A DNA stretch of 16,317 nt, from positions 1 to 16,317 of the forward strand of contig JAZQLC010000064.1 of NCBI GenBank assembly GCA_045542485.1, in the 5' to 3' direction. Within the stretch, counting starts at the first letter, position 1. Every line of letters begins with the position of its first letter. This DNA comes from SIG575 sp045542485. Lineage in GTDB: Bacteria > Bacillota > Clostridia > Oscillospirales > Acutalibacteraceae. The position numbers and the translations under genes are program-made. Below are positions 1 through 6,091 of this stretch, piece by piece. The notes under the pieces were generated by a model. That model was given only the letters and a program-made list of their open reading frames with translations. It was not told the DNA's origin and made no database searches.

Positions 1-33
1 TGAAATAGTCAATAGTTAGTAGACACAAAAAAG
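1..33 (+). repeat. IS terminal inverted repeat, downstream (OrfB) end
   Basis: Reads inward TGAAATAGT, then GTAGACAC (19-26), then AAAAAAG (27-33). It matches the opposite end at 1354-1326 imperfectly: an extra five bases lie before GTAGACAC here, and one base fewer after it. The true outer limit may be nearer 14. Confidence 0.6.
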
Positions 34-40
34 AAATAAA

Positions 41-850
41 TTAAGCTGCCAGTTCAATTCTGTATTGGACTGGCGGTTTTCGTTTGAGTTTACGTACAGG
101 ACGAACATAGTTAAAGTAATGAATGGTATCGGCAACCACTTGGTGTATGTCATCACACTTCCAATATTGGAAGTGTGATGACATAACATCCTTGAAACGA
201 CCAAAGAAAGATTCCATAACAGCATTGTCTCTTGGAGTTCCGGCTCTTGACATACTTTGGATTGTGTTGTAAGATTTAAGCAGGTTGCAATAACCTGCGG
301 ATGAGTACTGGACACCCTGATCGCTGTGCAAAAGGATAGGGGTGCCGGTACTTTTTGCTTTTTCAAGGATTCGTTTAGCCGGTTTCATCACAAGGAAATT
401 ATCAAAAACATCACTTAATTCCCAATCCAAAATCTCGTTGTTAAACAAGTCCAAATAACACGCAAGGTAGTACCATTTTCCTTTGTTTTTGATGTATGTA
501 ACGTCTGTAACAATTTTTTGCATGGGCTTTTCTGAATAAAATTTTCGATTAAGAATGTTAGGGAATCTATTGTGTTCAGTTCCAGGTTCATCTTGAGCCG
601 AATTCTTTCGTTTTCTAACAAAACCGCTAATTCCTAACCGTTTCATAGATTTAAACACAGAAACATCAGAAACCACCCAGCCGTATTGATTTAGCAAAGT
701 ATCTGCTATACTCCTGTATCCTTGTGACGGATAGTGGGAATGAATATCCGCAACATAGTAATCCAATTCCTTCTGTTGCTGTTCATAACGATTTAAAGTT
801 CCTTTTCGTTTTAACCATTTGTAATATCCCGAACGAGATACTCCGTACAC
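41..850 (-). CDS. IS3-family transposase OrfB (DDE integrase domain)
   Basis: Catalytic half of the IS3 transposase, which cuts and joins the element ends. The 269 residues counted from the GTG at 850 contain an HTH_21-like N-terminus (YPSQGYRSIAD) and an rve integrase core. The acid triad is D116 in VTDVTYI, D177 in HSDQG and E213 in AVMESFFGRFK. The 35 residues between the second D and the E give the IS3-type D-D(35)E spacing. The C-terminus FNYVRPVRKLKRKPPVQYR is typical. The GTG has no good ribosome binding site, and the frame stays open upstream to at least the slippery site at 955-961, so the working protein is most likely the OrfAB fusion of about 411 residues. A perfect 40-bp palindrome lies inside this gene at 146-185. 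No stop or frameshift damages the core. Confidence 0.92.
   Translation of the reverse strand: MYGVSRSGYYKWLKRKGTLNRYEQQQKELDYYVADIHSHYPSQGYRSIADTLLNQYGWVVSDVSVFKSMKRLGISGFVRKRKNSAQDEPGTEHNRFPNILNRKFYSEKPMQKIVTDVTYIKNKGKWYYLACYLDLFNNEILDWELSDVFDNFLVMKPAKRILEKAKSTGTPILLHSDQGVQYSSAGYCNLLKSYNTIQSMSRAGTPRDNAVMESFFGRFKDVMSSHFQYWKCDDIHQVVADTIHYFNYVRPVRKLKRKPPVQYRIELAA
146..185. repeat. Perfect 40-bp palindrome inside orfB
   Basis: Every base pairs symmetrically about 165/166 (20-bp arms, no spacer), and symmetry breaks at 145/186. It encodes the OrfB residues M-S-S-H-F-Q-Y-W-K-C-D-D-I, which align with the normal family sequence, so it is not an obvious assembly join. In RNA it would form a long hairpin, and in DNA possibly a cruciform. 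Confidence 0.95.
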
Positions 851-915
851 ATCACATAATTCTTGTATTGAGTGGTGCTCACTTTCTCGTTCAACACAAG
901 CATAGATTTGTTGAA

Positions 916-1275
916 TTACTTTCTTTTGGCATCGCCCCTTTCCAGTTCTATGGATTTTTTTAGCCGCACATTTTCTCCATCTTTCTTTAACAGTTCGCGT
1001 TCTAATAATGCAATCTTGTATTCCAATTGTTCTGTTGGTGTAAGTTTTTTTCTGCGTTCATACTTCGCTAACGGATTACCTGGTTTGCGTTTGTTAACAA
1101 GCGCAGTTTCTCCACCCTCTAAATATTGCTTTGTCCATTTGTGGATTTGCGTGTGATAGATTCCTGTTTCCTTTTCCAAATCCGATGCTCGTTCACCTGA
1201 CAAGTTTCTCTTTACCAATGCTAATTTTTCATCTTTGCTATGACTTTTATTTGTTCCACCTTTTGGTCTTCCCAT
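916..1275 (-). CDS. IS3-family transposase OrfA (helix-turn-helix DNA binding)
   Basis: A 119-residue DNA-binding half of the transposase, expected to recognise the element ends. It starts MGRPKGG and has a helix-turn-helix with the pattern LEKETGIYHTQIHKWTKQYL (about residues 32-51). It ends in a leucine-zipper-like coiled coil (LEYKIALLERELLKKDGEN) used in this family for multimerisation. I chose the ATG at 1275 rather than an upstream ATG at 1347. The 1275 start is preceded by AAAGGAG at a good distance, whereas the 1347 start lies inside the element's terminal hairpin. OrfA stops at 916-918 (TAA) and overlaps the OrfB frame. A -1 slip at 955-961 would replace its last residues with OrfB. 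Confidence 0.9.
   Translation of the reverse strand: MGRPKGGTNKSHSKDEKLALVKRNLSGERASDLEKETGIYHTQIHKWTKQYLEGGETALVNKRKPGNPLAKYERRKKLTPTEQLEYKIALLERELLKKDGENVRLKKSIELERGDAKRK
955..961 (-). other. -1 ribosomal frameshift site (A AAA AAA) joining OrfA to OrfB
   Basis: Seven T's on plus read as A_AAA_AAA in the OrfA zero frame (CTA AAA AAA TCC). This is the X_XXY_YYZ form of a slippery heptamer. After a -1 slip the ribosome reads ATC CAT AGA ACT GGA and continues open through OrfB. The predicted junction is LKK followed by IHRTGKGRCQKK. Frameshifting is the established way IS3-family elements make transposase. The exact site is inferred from frame logic. Confidence 0.8.
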
Positions 1276-1307
1276 TTCTCTCAACTCCTTTTTCTTTATT
1301 CTAACAT

Positions 1308-1348
1308 AAAAAGTGATGGTAGACACTTTTTTAGTGTCTACCATCACT
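1308..1348 (-). terminator. Terminator-like hairpin at the IS upstream end, guarding OrfA
   Basis: Perfect 16-bp arms (1312-1327 and 1333-1348) flank a 5-base loop. Read on minus, the hairpin is followed by a run of T's (1312-1308), the form of an intrinsic terminator. It stands about 35 bases before the OrfA start, where it would stop transcription entering from outside. Read on plus it lacks a T-run. The function is inferred from shape. Confidence 0.6.
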
Positions 1349-1354
1349 ATATCA
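1326..1354 (-). repeat. IS terminal inverted repeat, upstream (OrfA) end
   Basis: Reads inward on minus TGATATAGT, then GTAGACAC (1341-1334), T, then AAAAAAG (1332-1326). It is the counterpart of 1-33. The inner part also forms the outer arm of a strong hairpin (1312-1348). The outer limit could be as far in as 1346, where the sequence reads TGATGG. Confidence 0.6.
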
Positions 1355-1393
1355 CTTCAGTATTTTTAAATAATCGAGGCTTTTTTATTGTGC

Positions 1394-1433
1394 GAACAAT
1401 TAATCTGTCATTGTTCATTAAATTATGACAGAT
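1394..1433. repeat. Two overlapping inverted repeats upstream of the miaB promoter
   Basis: GAACAAT (1394-1400) pairs with ATTGTTC (1410-1416), and ATCTGTCAT (1403-1411) pairs with ATGACAGAT (1425-1433). The two overlap and cannot both form. They lie between the IS and the -35 box, so they would act as DNA sites (for example an operator) or belong to a disrupted upstream unit. No function can be assigned. Confidence 0.5.
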
Positions 1434-1455
1434 GTGTTACAAATCATTTTTTCTA

Positions 1456-1484
1456 TTGCATATTTGAGATGGTTATAGTATAAT
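1456..1484 (+). promoter_or_regulatory. Sigma-A-type promoter for the miaB-ricA-mutS-mutL cluster
   Basis: TTGCAT (1456-1461) and a perfect TATAAT (1479-1484) are separated by 17 bases. Transcription would start near 1491, giving a leader of about 47 bases before the miaB ATG at 1538. This is the best promoter I can see in the plus-strand gene run. It lies about 100 bases beyond the end of the IS. Confidence 0.75.
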
Positions 1485-1537
1485 ATATAAGTTAAAATGG
1501 GTTAGAGTGTAACTCTTCATTATTCAGAGGTTTTAAG

Positions 1538-2932
1538 ATGAAAAAAGAAGTAGATAAACAGAAAAAATTCTCCTCTCTTGCGAAGAGCTGTCTTCAGTTC
1601 AGGTTTGGCGATGAGAGCCCTAAGGCTTATGTTCATACCTTCGGTTGTCAGGGTAATGTTTCTGACGGCGAGAGAATGAAAGGTATGCTTTCCGATATGG
1701 GATATGTTTTCACGGAAGACGAAAAAGAGGCAGATTTGATTCTCCTCAATACCTGCGCAATCCGTGAACACGCAGAGGACAGGGTCTTCGGTAATATCGG
1801 CAGACTCAAAGTGCTTAAGAAAGCAAATCCCAATCTGATCATCTGTGTCTGCGGATGTATGGTACAGCAGAAGCATATCGAGGAAAAAATCTATAAGAGC
1901 TATCCTTTTGTATCAGTTGTGTTCGGCACTCATGTTCTGCACAAACTTCCGGAGTTTGTATACAGAGCACTGAACACAGGAAAGAGGGTTTATGATACTG
2001 ACAATACAAACCTTGAAATTGCAGAGGGTAACACTGTATGGCGCGACGGCAAAATCCGTGCGTGGCTCCCGATAATGTACGGCTGTAACAATTTCTGTTC
2101 ATACTGCGTTGTGCCTTACGTAAGGGGGAGGGAAAGAAGCCGTAAGAGTGAAGAAATTATGAAAGAAGCAAGAGAACTTGTTTCTCTCGGTTTCAAGGAT
2201 ATAACTCTTCTGGGACAGAATGTCAATTCCTACGGAAAAGGTCTTGATGAGGATATAAATTTTGCAAAACTTCTGAGAATGATAAATTCTATCGAGGGCG
2301 ATTTCACAATCCGTTTTATGACTTCCCATCCGAAGGATTGTACGCATGAACTTCTTGATGCTATGGCAGAGTGTGATAAAGTTGCAAAACATCTTCATCT
2401 TCCCGTTCAGTGCGGAAATGACAGAGTTCTCAAGGAAATGAACAGACATTACGACAGAGCAAAATATATGTCGCTGATTGAATATGCCCGTAAGGTGATG
2501 CCTGATTTATCAATCACGAGTGACATCATAGTGGGTTTCCCCGGTGAAACATATGAAGAATTCTGCGATACACTCAGCCTTATCAGAGAGGTTAAATACA
2601 CGTCTCTTTATACATTCATCTATTCAGCCCGTAAAAACACAAAGGCTGCCGAAATGCCTGACCCTGTCACACGCGAGGAAAAGGGTAAGTGGTTTGATGA
2701 ACTGCTGAAACTTCAGGAGTTAATCGCAGCAGAGCGTACGGCAAGTATGAACGGCAAAGTTTACCGTGTTCTTGCAGAGGAAAAGAGTAAAACAGAGGGT
2801 TATATTTCCGGCAGAACATCAGGTAATGTAATAATAGAATTCCCGGCAGACGAAAACATAATCGGTCAGTTTGCAGATGTGCTTGTGACAGAGCCGCTGA
2901 ACTGGATAGTCAAAGGGAAATTAGTTAATTAA
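1538..2932 (+). CDS. miaB: tRNA-2-methylthio-N6-dimethylallyladenosine synthase MiaB
   Basis: Radical-SAM methylthiotransferase that adds the 2-methylthio group to i6A37 of tRNAs reading UNN codons. The N-terminal UPF0004 domain (about 30-150) carries the second [4Fe-4S] cluster cysteines C37 (TFGCQGN), C73 (NTCAIREHA) and C107 (CGCMVQ). The radical-SAM core has C183, C187 and C190 in GCNNFCSYC, followed by VVPYVRGRERSR. A C-terminal TRAM domain covers about 400-464. The length of 464 is normal. The start follows AGAGG at 1526-1530. In Bacillus subtilis miaB heads the same miaB-ymcA-(cotE)-mutS-mutL order, and here miaA, its substrate-making partner, lies in the same run of genes at 8060. The homologue MtaB differs in its motifs; the neighbours also favour MiaB. 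Confidence 0.95.
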   Translation: MKKEVDKQKKFSSLAKSCLQFRFGDESPKAYVHTFGCQGNVSDGERMKGMLSDMGYVFTEDEKEADLILLNTCAIREHAEDRVFGNIGRLKVLKKANPNLIICVCGCMVQQKHIEEKIYKSYPFVSVVFGTHVLHKLPEFVYRALNTGKRVYDTDNTNLEIAEGNTVWRDGKIRAWLPIMYGCNNFCSYCVVPYVRGRERSRKSEEIMKEARELVSLGFKDITLLGQNVNSYGKGLDEDINFAKLLRMINSIEGDFTIRFMTSHPKDCTHELLDAMAECDKVAKHLHLPVQCGNDRVLKEMNRHYDRAKYMSLIEYARKVMPDLSITSDIIVGFPGETYEEFCDTLSLIREVKYTSLYTFIYSARKNTKAAEMPDPVTREEKGKWFDELLKLQELIAAERTASMNGKVYRVLAEEKSKTEGYISGRTSGNVIIEFPADENIIGQFADVLVTEPLNWIVKGKLVN

Positions 2933-2961
2933 TAATTTTTTATTATAAAGGAGTAAAAACA

Positions 2962-3372
2962 ATGGAACTTGAAAAACTCGCAAGACAGCTCGGTGCTGCA
3001 ATTCAGGAAGATGCACGTTACAAAGCATTTATGGCAGCAAGAGACAGAAACGAAAAAGACGAAGAGCTTAACGAAATGATGCAGAAAATTCAGCTCGTTC
3101 ATATGTCTTACAACCACGAAGCATCAAAGGGCGAAGAAGCAGACCAGGAAAAGCTTCAGGCATATGAGAAGGAATTCAACGAAGTTTACACTCAGGTTAT
3201 GGCAAACGAAAATATGAGAAACTTCGAAATTGCAAGAAATGACCTTGATGAACTTATGAAATTTATCACAGGTATCATCAGCATGTGTGCTTGCGGCGAA
3301 GACCCTGAAACATGCAACCCCACACACCAGTGCTCAGGTAACTGTTCTTCATGCTCATCTGATTGCCACTAA
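2962..3372 (+). CDS. ricA: RicA/YmcA-like protein (YlbF/YmcA family) with a cysteine-rich tail
   Basis: A 136-residue helical protein of the Com_YlbF (DUF964) family, starting after a good AAAGGAG at 2947-2953. In B. subtilis the related RicA (YmcA), RicF (YlbF) and RicT (YaaT) form an iron-sulfur complex that works with RNase Y in mRNA maturation and affects competence and sporulation. The position between miaB and mutS matches ymcA, which is why I prefer RicA to YlbF. Residues 1-105 are charged helices. Residues 109-135 hold seven cysteines (109, 111, 118, 124, 128, 131, 135), a likely metal or Fe-S ligand set. It ends 70 bases before mutS, with a strong RNA hairpin between. The family call is firm. 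Which paralogue it is, and the cluster type, are inferences. Confidence 0.82.
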   Translation: MELEKLARQLGAAIQEDARYKAFMAARDRNEKDEELNEMMQKIQLVHMSYNHEASKGEEADQEKLQAYEKEFNEVYTQVMANENMRNFEIARNDLDELMKFITGIISMCACGEDPETCNPTHQCSGNCSSCSSDCH

Positions 3373-3379
3373 TTAAAAT

Positions 3380-3419
3380 TTCAGTCTGACTGAGTCCGAA
3401 AGGGCTTAGTCGGACTGAG
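3380..3419 (+). promoter_or_regulatory. Long GAAA-capped RNA hairpin between ricA and mutS
   Basis: The 3381-3397 arm pairs with 3402-3418 around a GAAA loop (3398-3401), with one more wobble pair at 3380/3419. All of the non-Watson-Crick positions are G-U pairs on plus and would be C-A mismatches on minus, which points to a plus-strand RNA. No T-run follows, so it is not a standard terminator. It ends seven bases before the mutS AAAGGAGG. A processing, stability or attenuation role is inference. Confidence 0.75.
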
Positions 3420-3442
3420 TAACTGAAAGGAGGAGAAACAAA

Positions 3443-6070
3443 ATGGCAGAACTGACACCTATGATGAAACAATATTTTGAAATTAAAAAGGATTATCCCG
3501 ATACACTTTTGTTTTTCCGACTGGGAGATTTCTATGAAATGTTCTTTGAGGATGCAAAAATCGCCTCAAAGGAGCTGGAACTTGTCCTTACGGGCCGTGA
3601 TTGCGGTCAGGAGGAGAGAGCGCCTATGTGCGGAGTTCCTTTCCACAGTGTTGATAACTATCTTGCCCGACTTGTTGCAAAGGGATATAAGGTTGCCATC
3701 TGCGAACAGATGGAAGACCCTGCACTTGCAAAGGGCATTGTAAAAAGAGATGTGTCCCGTGTTCTCACACCGGGTACTGTCATTGAAAGCAATATGCTTG
3801 ACGAGAGCAAGAATAACTATCTTGCATCCATCGTATGCTTCGGAAATACGGCAGGTCTTGCTTTTGCCGATATTTCAACAGGTGAAATTCATATAACCTG
3901 CTTTGAGGAGAAGAATCTTTTGTCTCCCATCATCAACGAACTTTGTAAATTCTCACCCAGTGAGGTTATTCTCAATGTGGAGGCGAAAGCACTTCAGGGA
4001 CTTTCAAAATACATAAAAGGATCTCTTTCTTCTACGGAAGAAGTTCTTGATGATGAATATTTTAACTTTGAAAAATCCGCTGATGTAATAAATCAGCGAC
4101 TGAATAAAGATATTACCGATTTTGAATTTGCAGAGGAAAAAACTGCAGTTTCGGCTTTCGGTGCTTGTATCAGATATCTGAGTGAACTTCAGAAGAGTGA
4201 TATCAAAAACATCACAAATGTAGATTTCTACAAGGGCGAAAGCTTTATGTTTCTCAACGCTTCTTCAAGAAATAATCTTGAACTTGTTGAAACAATGCGC
4301 AGCCGTGATAAGAAAGGTACGCTCCTCTGGGTAATCGATAAAACAAAATGCTCAATGGGAAGAAGAATGATAAGGCGTTGGCTTGAAAATCCTCTGACCA
4401 ATTTAGCATCAATTGTACGCAGAAACAGAGCAGTTGAAGAATTGTTTGACAACACTGTTCTCTGTGCGGAAATCAGAGAAGCTCTTGACGGCATTTATGA
4501 CTTTGAGAGAATTATGGCTCGTGTGGTTTACGGCACGGCAAATGCAAAGGAGCTTCGCTCTCTCGGTCTCGCTTGTGAAAAGCTTCCTCAGGTAAAAAAT
4601 CTTCTTTCTTCCTGCAAAAGCGAAAAACTGAAGAGTATTTATGAAAACCTTGATGTGCTTGAAGATATATGTGGTCTTACGCTTTCTGCAATCGTCGATG
4701 AGCCACCCCTTACAGTCCGTGAAGGCGGAATGATAAGAGAAGGCTATAATGAAGAACTTGACGCATTGCGCTCAATTGAGAGTGATAGCGTGGGATACAT
4801 AAACGAAATTGCTCTTCGTGAGCAGGAAAAGACGGGGATCAAAAAACTGAAAATCGGCTACAACAGAGTTTTCGGTTACTATATCGAGGTTTCAAACTCA
4901 TTCAAAGAGCTTGTGCCCGATGAATACATAAGAAAACAGACTCTTGCAAACTGCGAGAGATTTATAACTCAGGAACTGAAGGATCTTGAAACAAAGATTC
5001 TCGGTGCCAAGGAAAAAATTGTCAGAATCGAATATGAACTTTTCACAGCGGTGAGAGAAGCAGTCGCAAAGGAATACGCAAGGATTCAGAAAACTGCCGA
5101 GAACATCGCAAAACTTGACTCTCTCTGTTCACTTGCTCATGTGGCAGTAAGCAGAAATTATTGCTGTCCCGAAATCTCAAACGACGGTGTAATTGAAATT
5201 GAAGACGGAAGACACCCCGTAGTTGAGGTTATGCTTGGCTCCCAGCCTTTTGTACCTAACGATACACTTCTCGATTCGGGAAACAATCGTTGCAATATAA
5301 TTACCGGTCCTAATATGGCCGGTAAATCAACATACATGCGTCAGGTTGCACTTATAACCTTACTGGCTCAGATTGGCTCATTTGTTCCTGCGAGAAGGGC
5401 GAAAATTTCAATCTGCGACAGTATTTTCACAAGAGTCGGTGCATCTGACGACCTTGCAGCAGGTCAGTCAACATTTATGGTTGAAATGAACGAGGTTTCA
5501 CAGATTCTTCGTCAGGCAACATCAAAAAGCCTTATAATCTTCGATGAAATAGGCAGAGGTACATCAACCTTTGACGGAATGAGTATCGCAAGAGCAGTTC
5601 TTGAATTCACCGCAGACAAGAAAAAGTTAGGAGCTAAAACACTCTTTGCAACTCACTATCACGAACTGACAGAGCTCGAACACAAGGTTGAGGGTGTTGT
5701 CAACTATAATATCGCTGTGAAAAAACGCGGAGACGATATCACTTTCCTGAGAAGAATTGTCAGAGGCAAGGCTGACGGCAGCTACGGTATCGAGGTTGCT
5801 AAACTTGCCGGGGTTCCCTCCAGTGTTGTAAAAAGAGCAAGAGAAATTCTCGAAGAACTTGAACTTCTCGACGGAAAAGGCGGCCTTTTCTTTGACGGCG
5901 AAAGAGAACTTGCACCGCAGAGAACGGAATATGTTGCTCAGGTTTCATTTTCAGGCAGTGCATCGAACGAAATTATAGAGGAACTCAAAACAATAGATGT
6001 AAATACACTCACACCTATTGAAGCTCTCTCAAAACTCTATGAGCTTGTGAGTAAATCCAAAGAAATATAA
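3443..6070 (+). CDS. mutS: DNA mismatch repair protein MutS
   Basis: Mismatch sensor that binds mispaired or looped bases and recruits MutL in an ATP-dependent way. The 875 residues match MutS1. The mismatch-reading Phe-x-Glu is F30-Y31-E32 in LGDFYEMF. The ABC-type ATPase has Walker A GPNMAGKS at 622-629, Walker B with D701-E702 in IIFDEIGRGTS, and the switch histidine H738 in ATHYHELTE. A QVSFS motif at about 833-837 resembles the C-terminal beta-clamp binding motif (QLSFF) of B. subtilis MutS. Translation starts after a very strong AAAGGAGG (3426-3433). mutL follows 21 bases downstream. The N-terminal reading domain rules out the MutS2 paralogue. Confidence 0.98.
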   Translation: MAELTPMMKQYFEIKKDYPDTLLFFRLGDFYEMFFEDAKIASKELELVLTGRDCGQEERAPMCGVPFHSVDNYLARLVAKGYKVAICEQMEDPALAKGIVKRDVSRVLTPGTVIESNMLDESKNNYLASIVCFGNTAGLAFADISTGEIHITCFEEKNLLSPIINELCKFSPSEVILNVEAKALQGLSKYIKGSLSSTEEVLDDEYFNFEKSADVINQRLNKDITDFEFAEEKTAVSAFGACIRYLSELQKSDIKNITNVDFYKGESFMFLNASSRNNLELVETMRSRDKKGTLLWVIDKTKCSMGRRMIRRWLENPLTNLASIVRRNRAVEELFDNTVLCAEIREALDGIYDFERIMARVVYGTANAKELRSLGLACEKLPQVKNLLSSCKSEKLKSIYENLDVLEDICGLTLSAIVDEPPLTVREGGMIREGYNEELDALRSIESDSVGYINEIALREQEKTGIKKLKIGYNRVFGYYIEVSNSFKELVPDEYIRKQTLANCERFITQELKDLETKILGAKEKIVRIEYELFTAVREAVAKEYARIQKTAENIAKLDSLCSLAHVAVSRNYCCPEISNDGVIEIEDGRHPVVEVMLGSQPFVPNDTLLDSGNNRCNIITGPNMAGKSTYMRQVALITLLAQIGSFVPARRAKISICDSIFTRVGASDDLAAGQSTFMVEMNEVSQILRQATSKSLIIFDEIGRGTSTFDGMSIARAVLEFTADKKKLGAKTLFATHYHELTELEHKVEGVVNYNIAVKKRGDDITFLRRIVRGKADGSYGIEVAKLAGVPSSVVKRAREILEELELLDGKGGLFFDGERELAPQRTEYVAQVSFSGSASNEIIEELKTIDVNTLTPIEALSKLYELVSKSKEI

Positions 6071-6091
6071 AAGAAACAAGAGGTGACGGAA

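Larger units (their letters stand above)
1..1354 (-). mobile_element. IS3-family (IS150-like) insertion sequence, apparently intact
   Basis: A complete two-frame IS3-type element reading on the minus strand: OrfA (916-1275), OrfB (41-850 and its upstream frame), a slippery heptamer at 955-961, and related ends. Reading inward, both ends share TGA[A/T]ATAGT, then GTAGACAC, then AAAAAAG (1-33 on plus, 1354-1326 on minus), with a few bases of length difference. The outer limits are uncertain: the strong core match begins at about 14-19 and 1341-1346, and the weaker outer match carries it to 1 and 1354. A length of 1.3-1.4 kb fits the family. No target-site duplication can be read because the left flank is at or outside the window edge. 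The element is transcribed away from miaB and could be recently active, since the DDE triad and both frames are intact. Confidence 0.85.

Noticed and set aside
16..366. Minus-strand open frame of 116 codons overlapping the end of orfB
   Set aside because: It lies out of frame within the transposase, has no family resemblance, and the overlapped frame has a complete DDE core.
1276..1347. Longer OrfA start at ATG 1347
   Set aside because: The extension encodes the terminal repeat and hairpin, and the ATG at 1275 has a strong ribosome binding site and the usual MGRPKGG beginning.
3380..3419. Calling the hairpin before mutS an intrinsic terminator
   Set aside because: It is followed by AACTGAAAGG with no T-run, and mutS begins directly after it.
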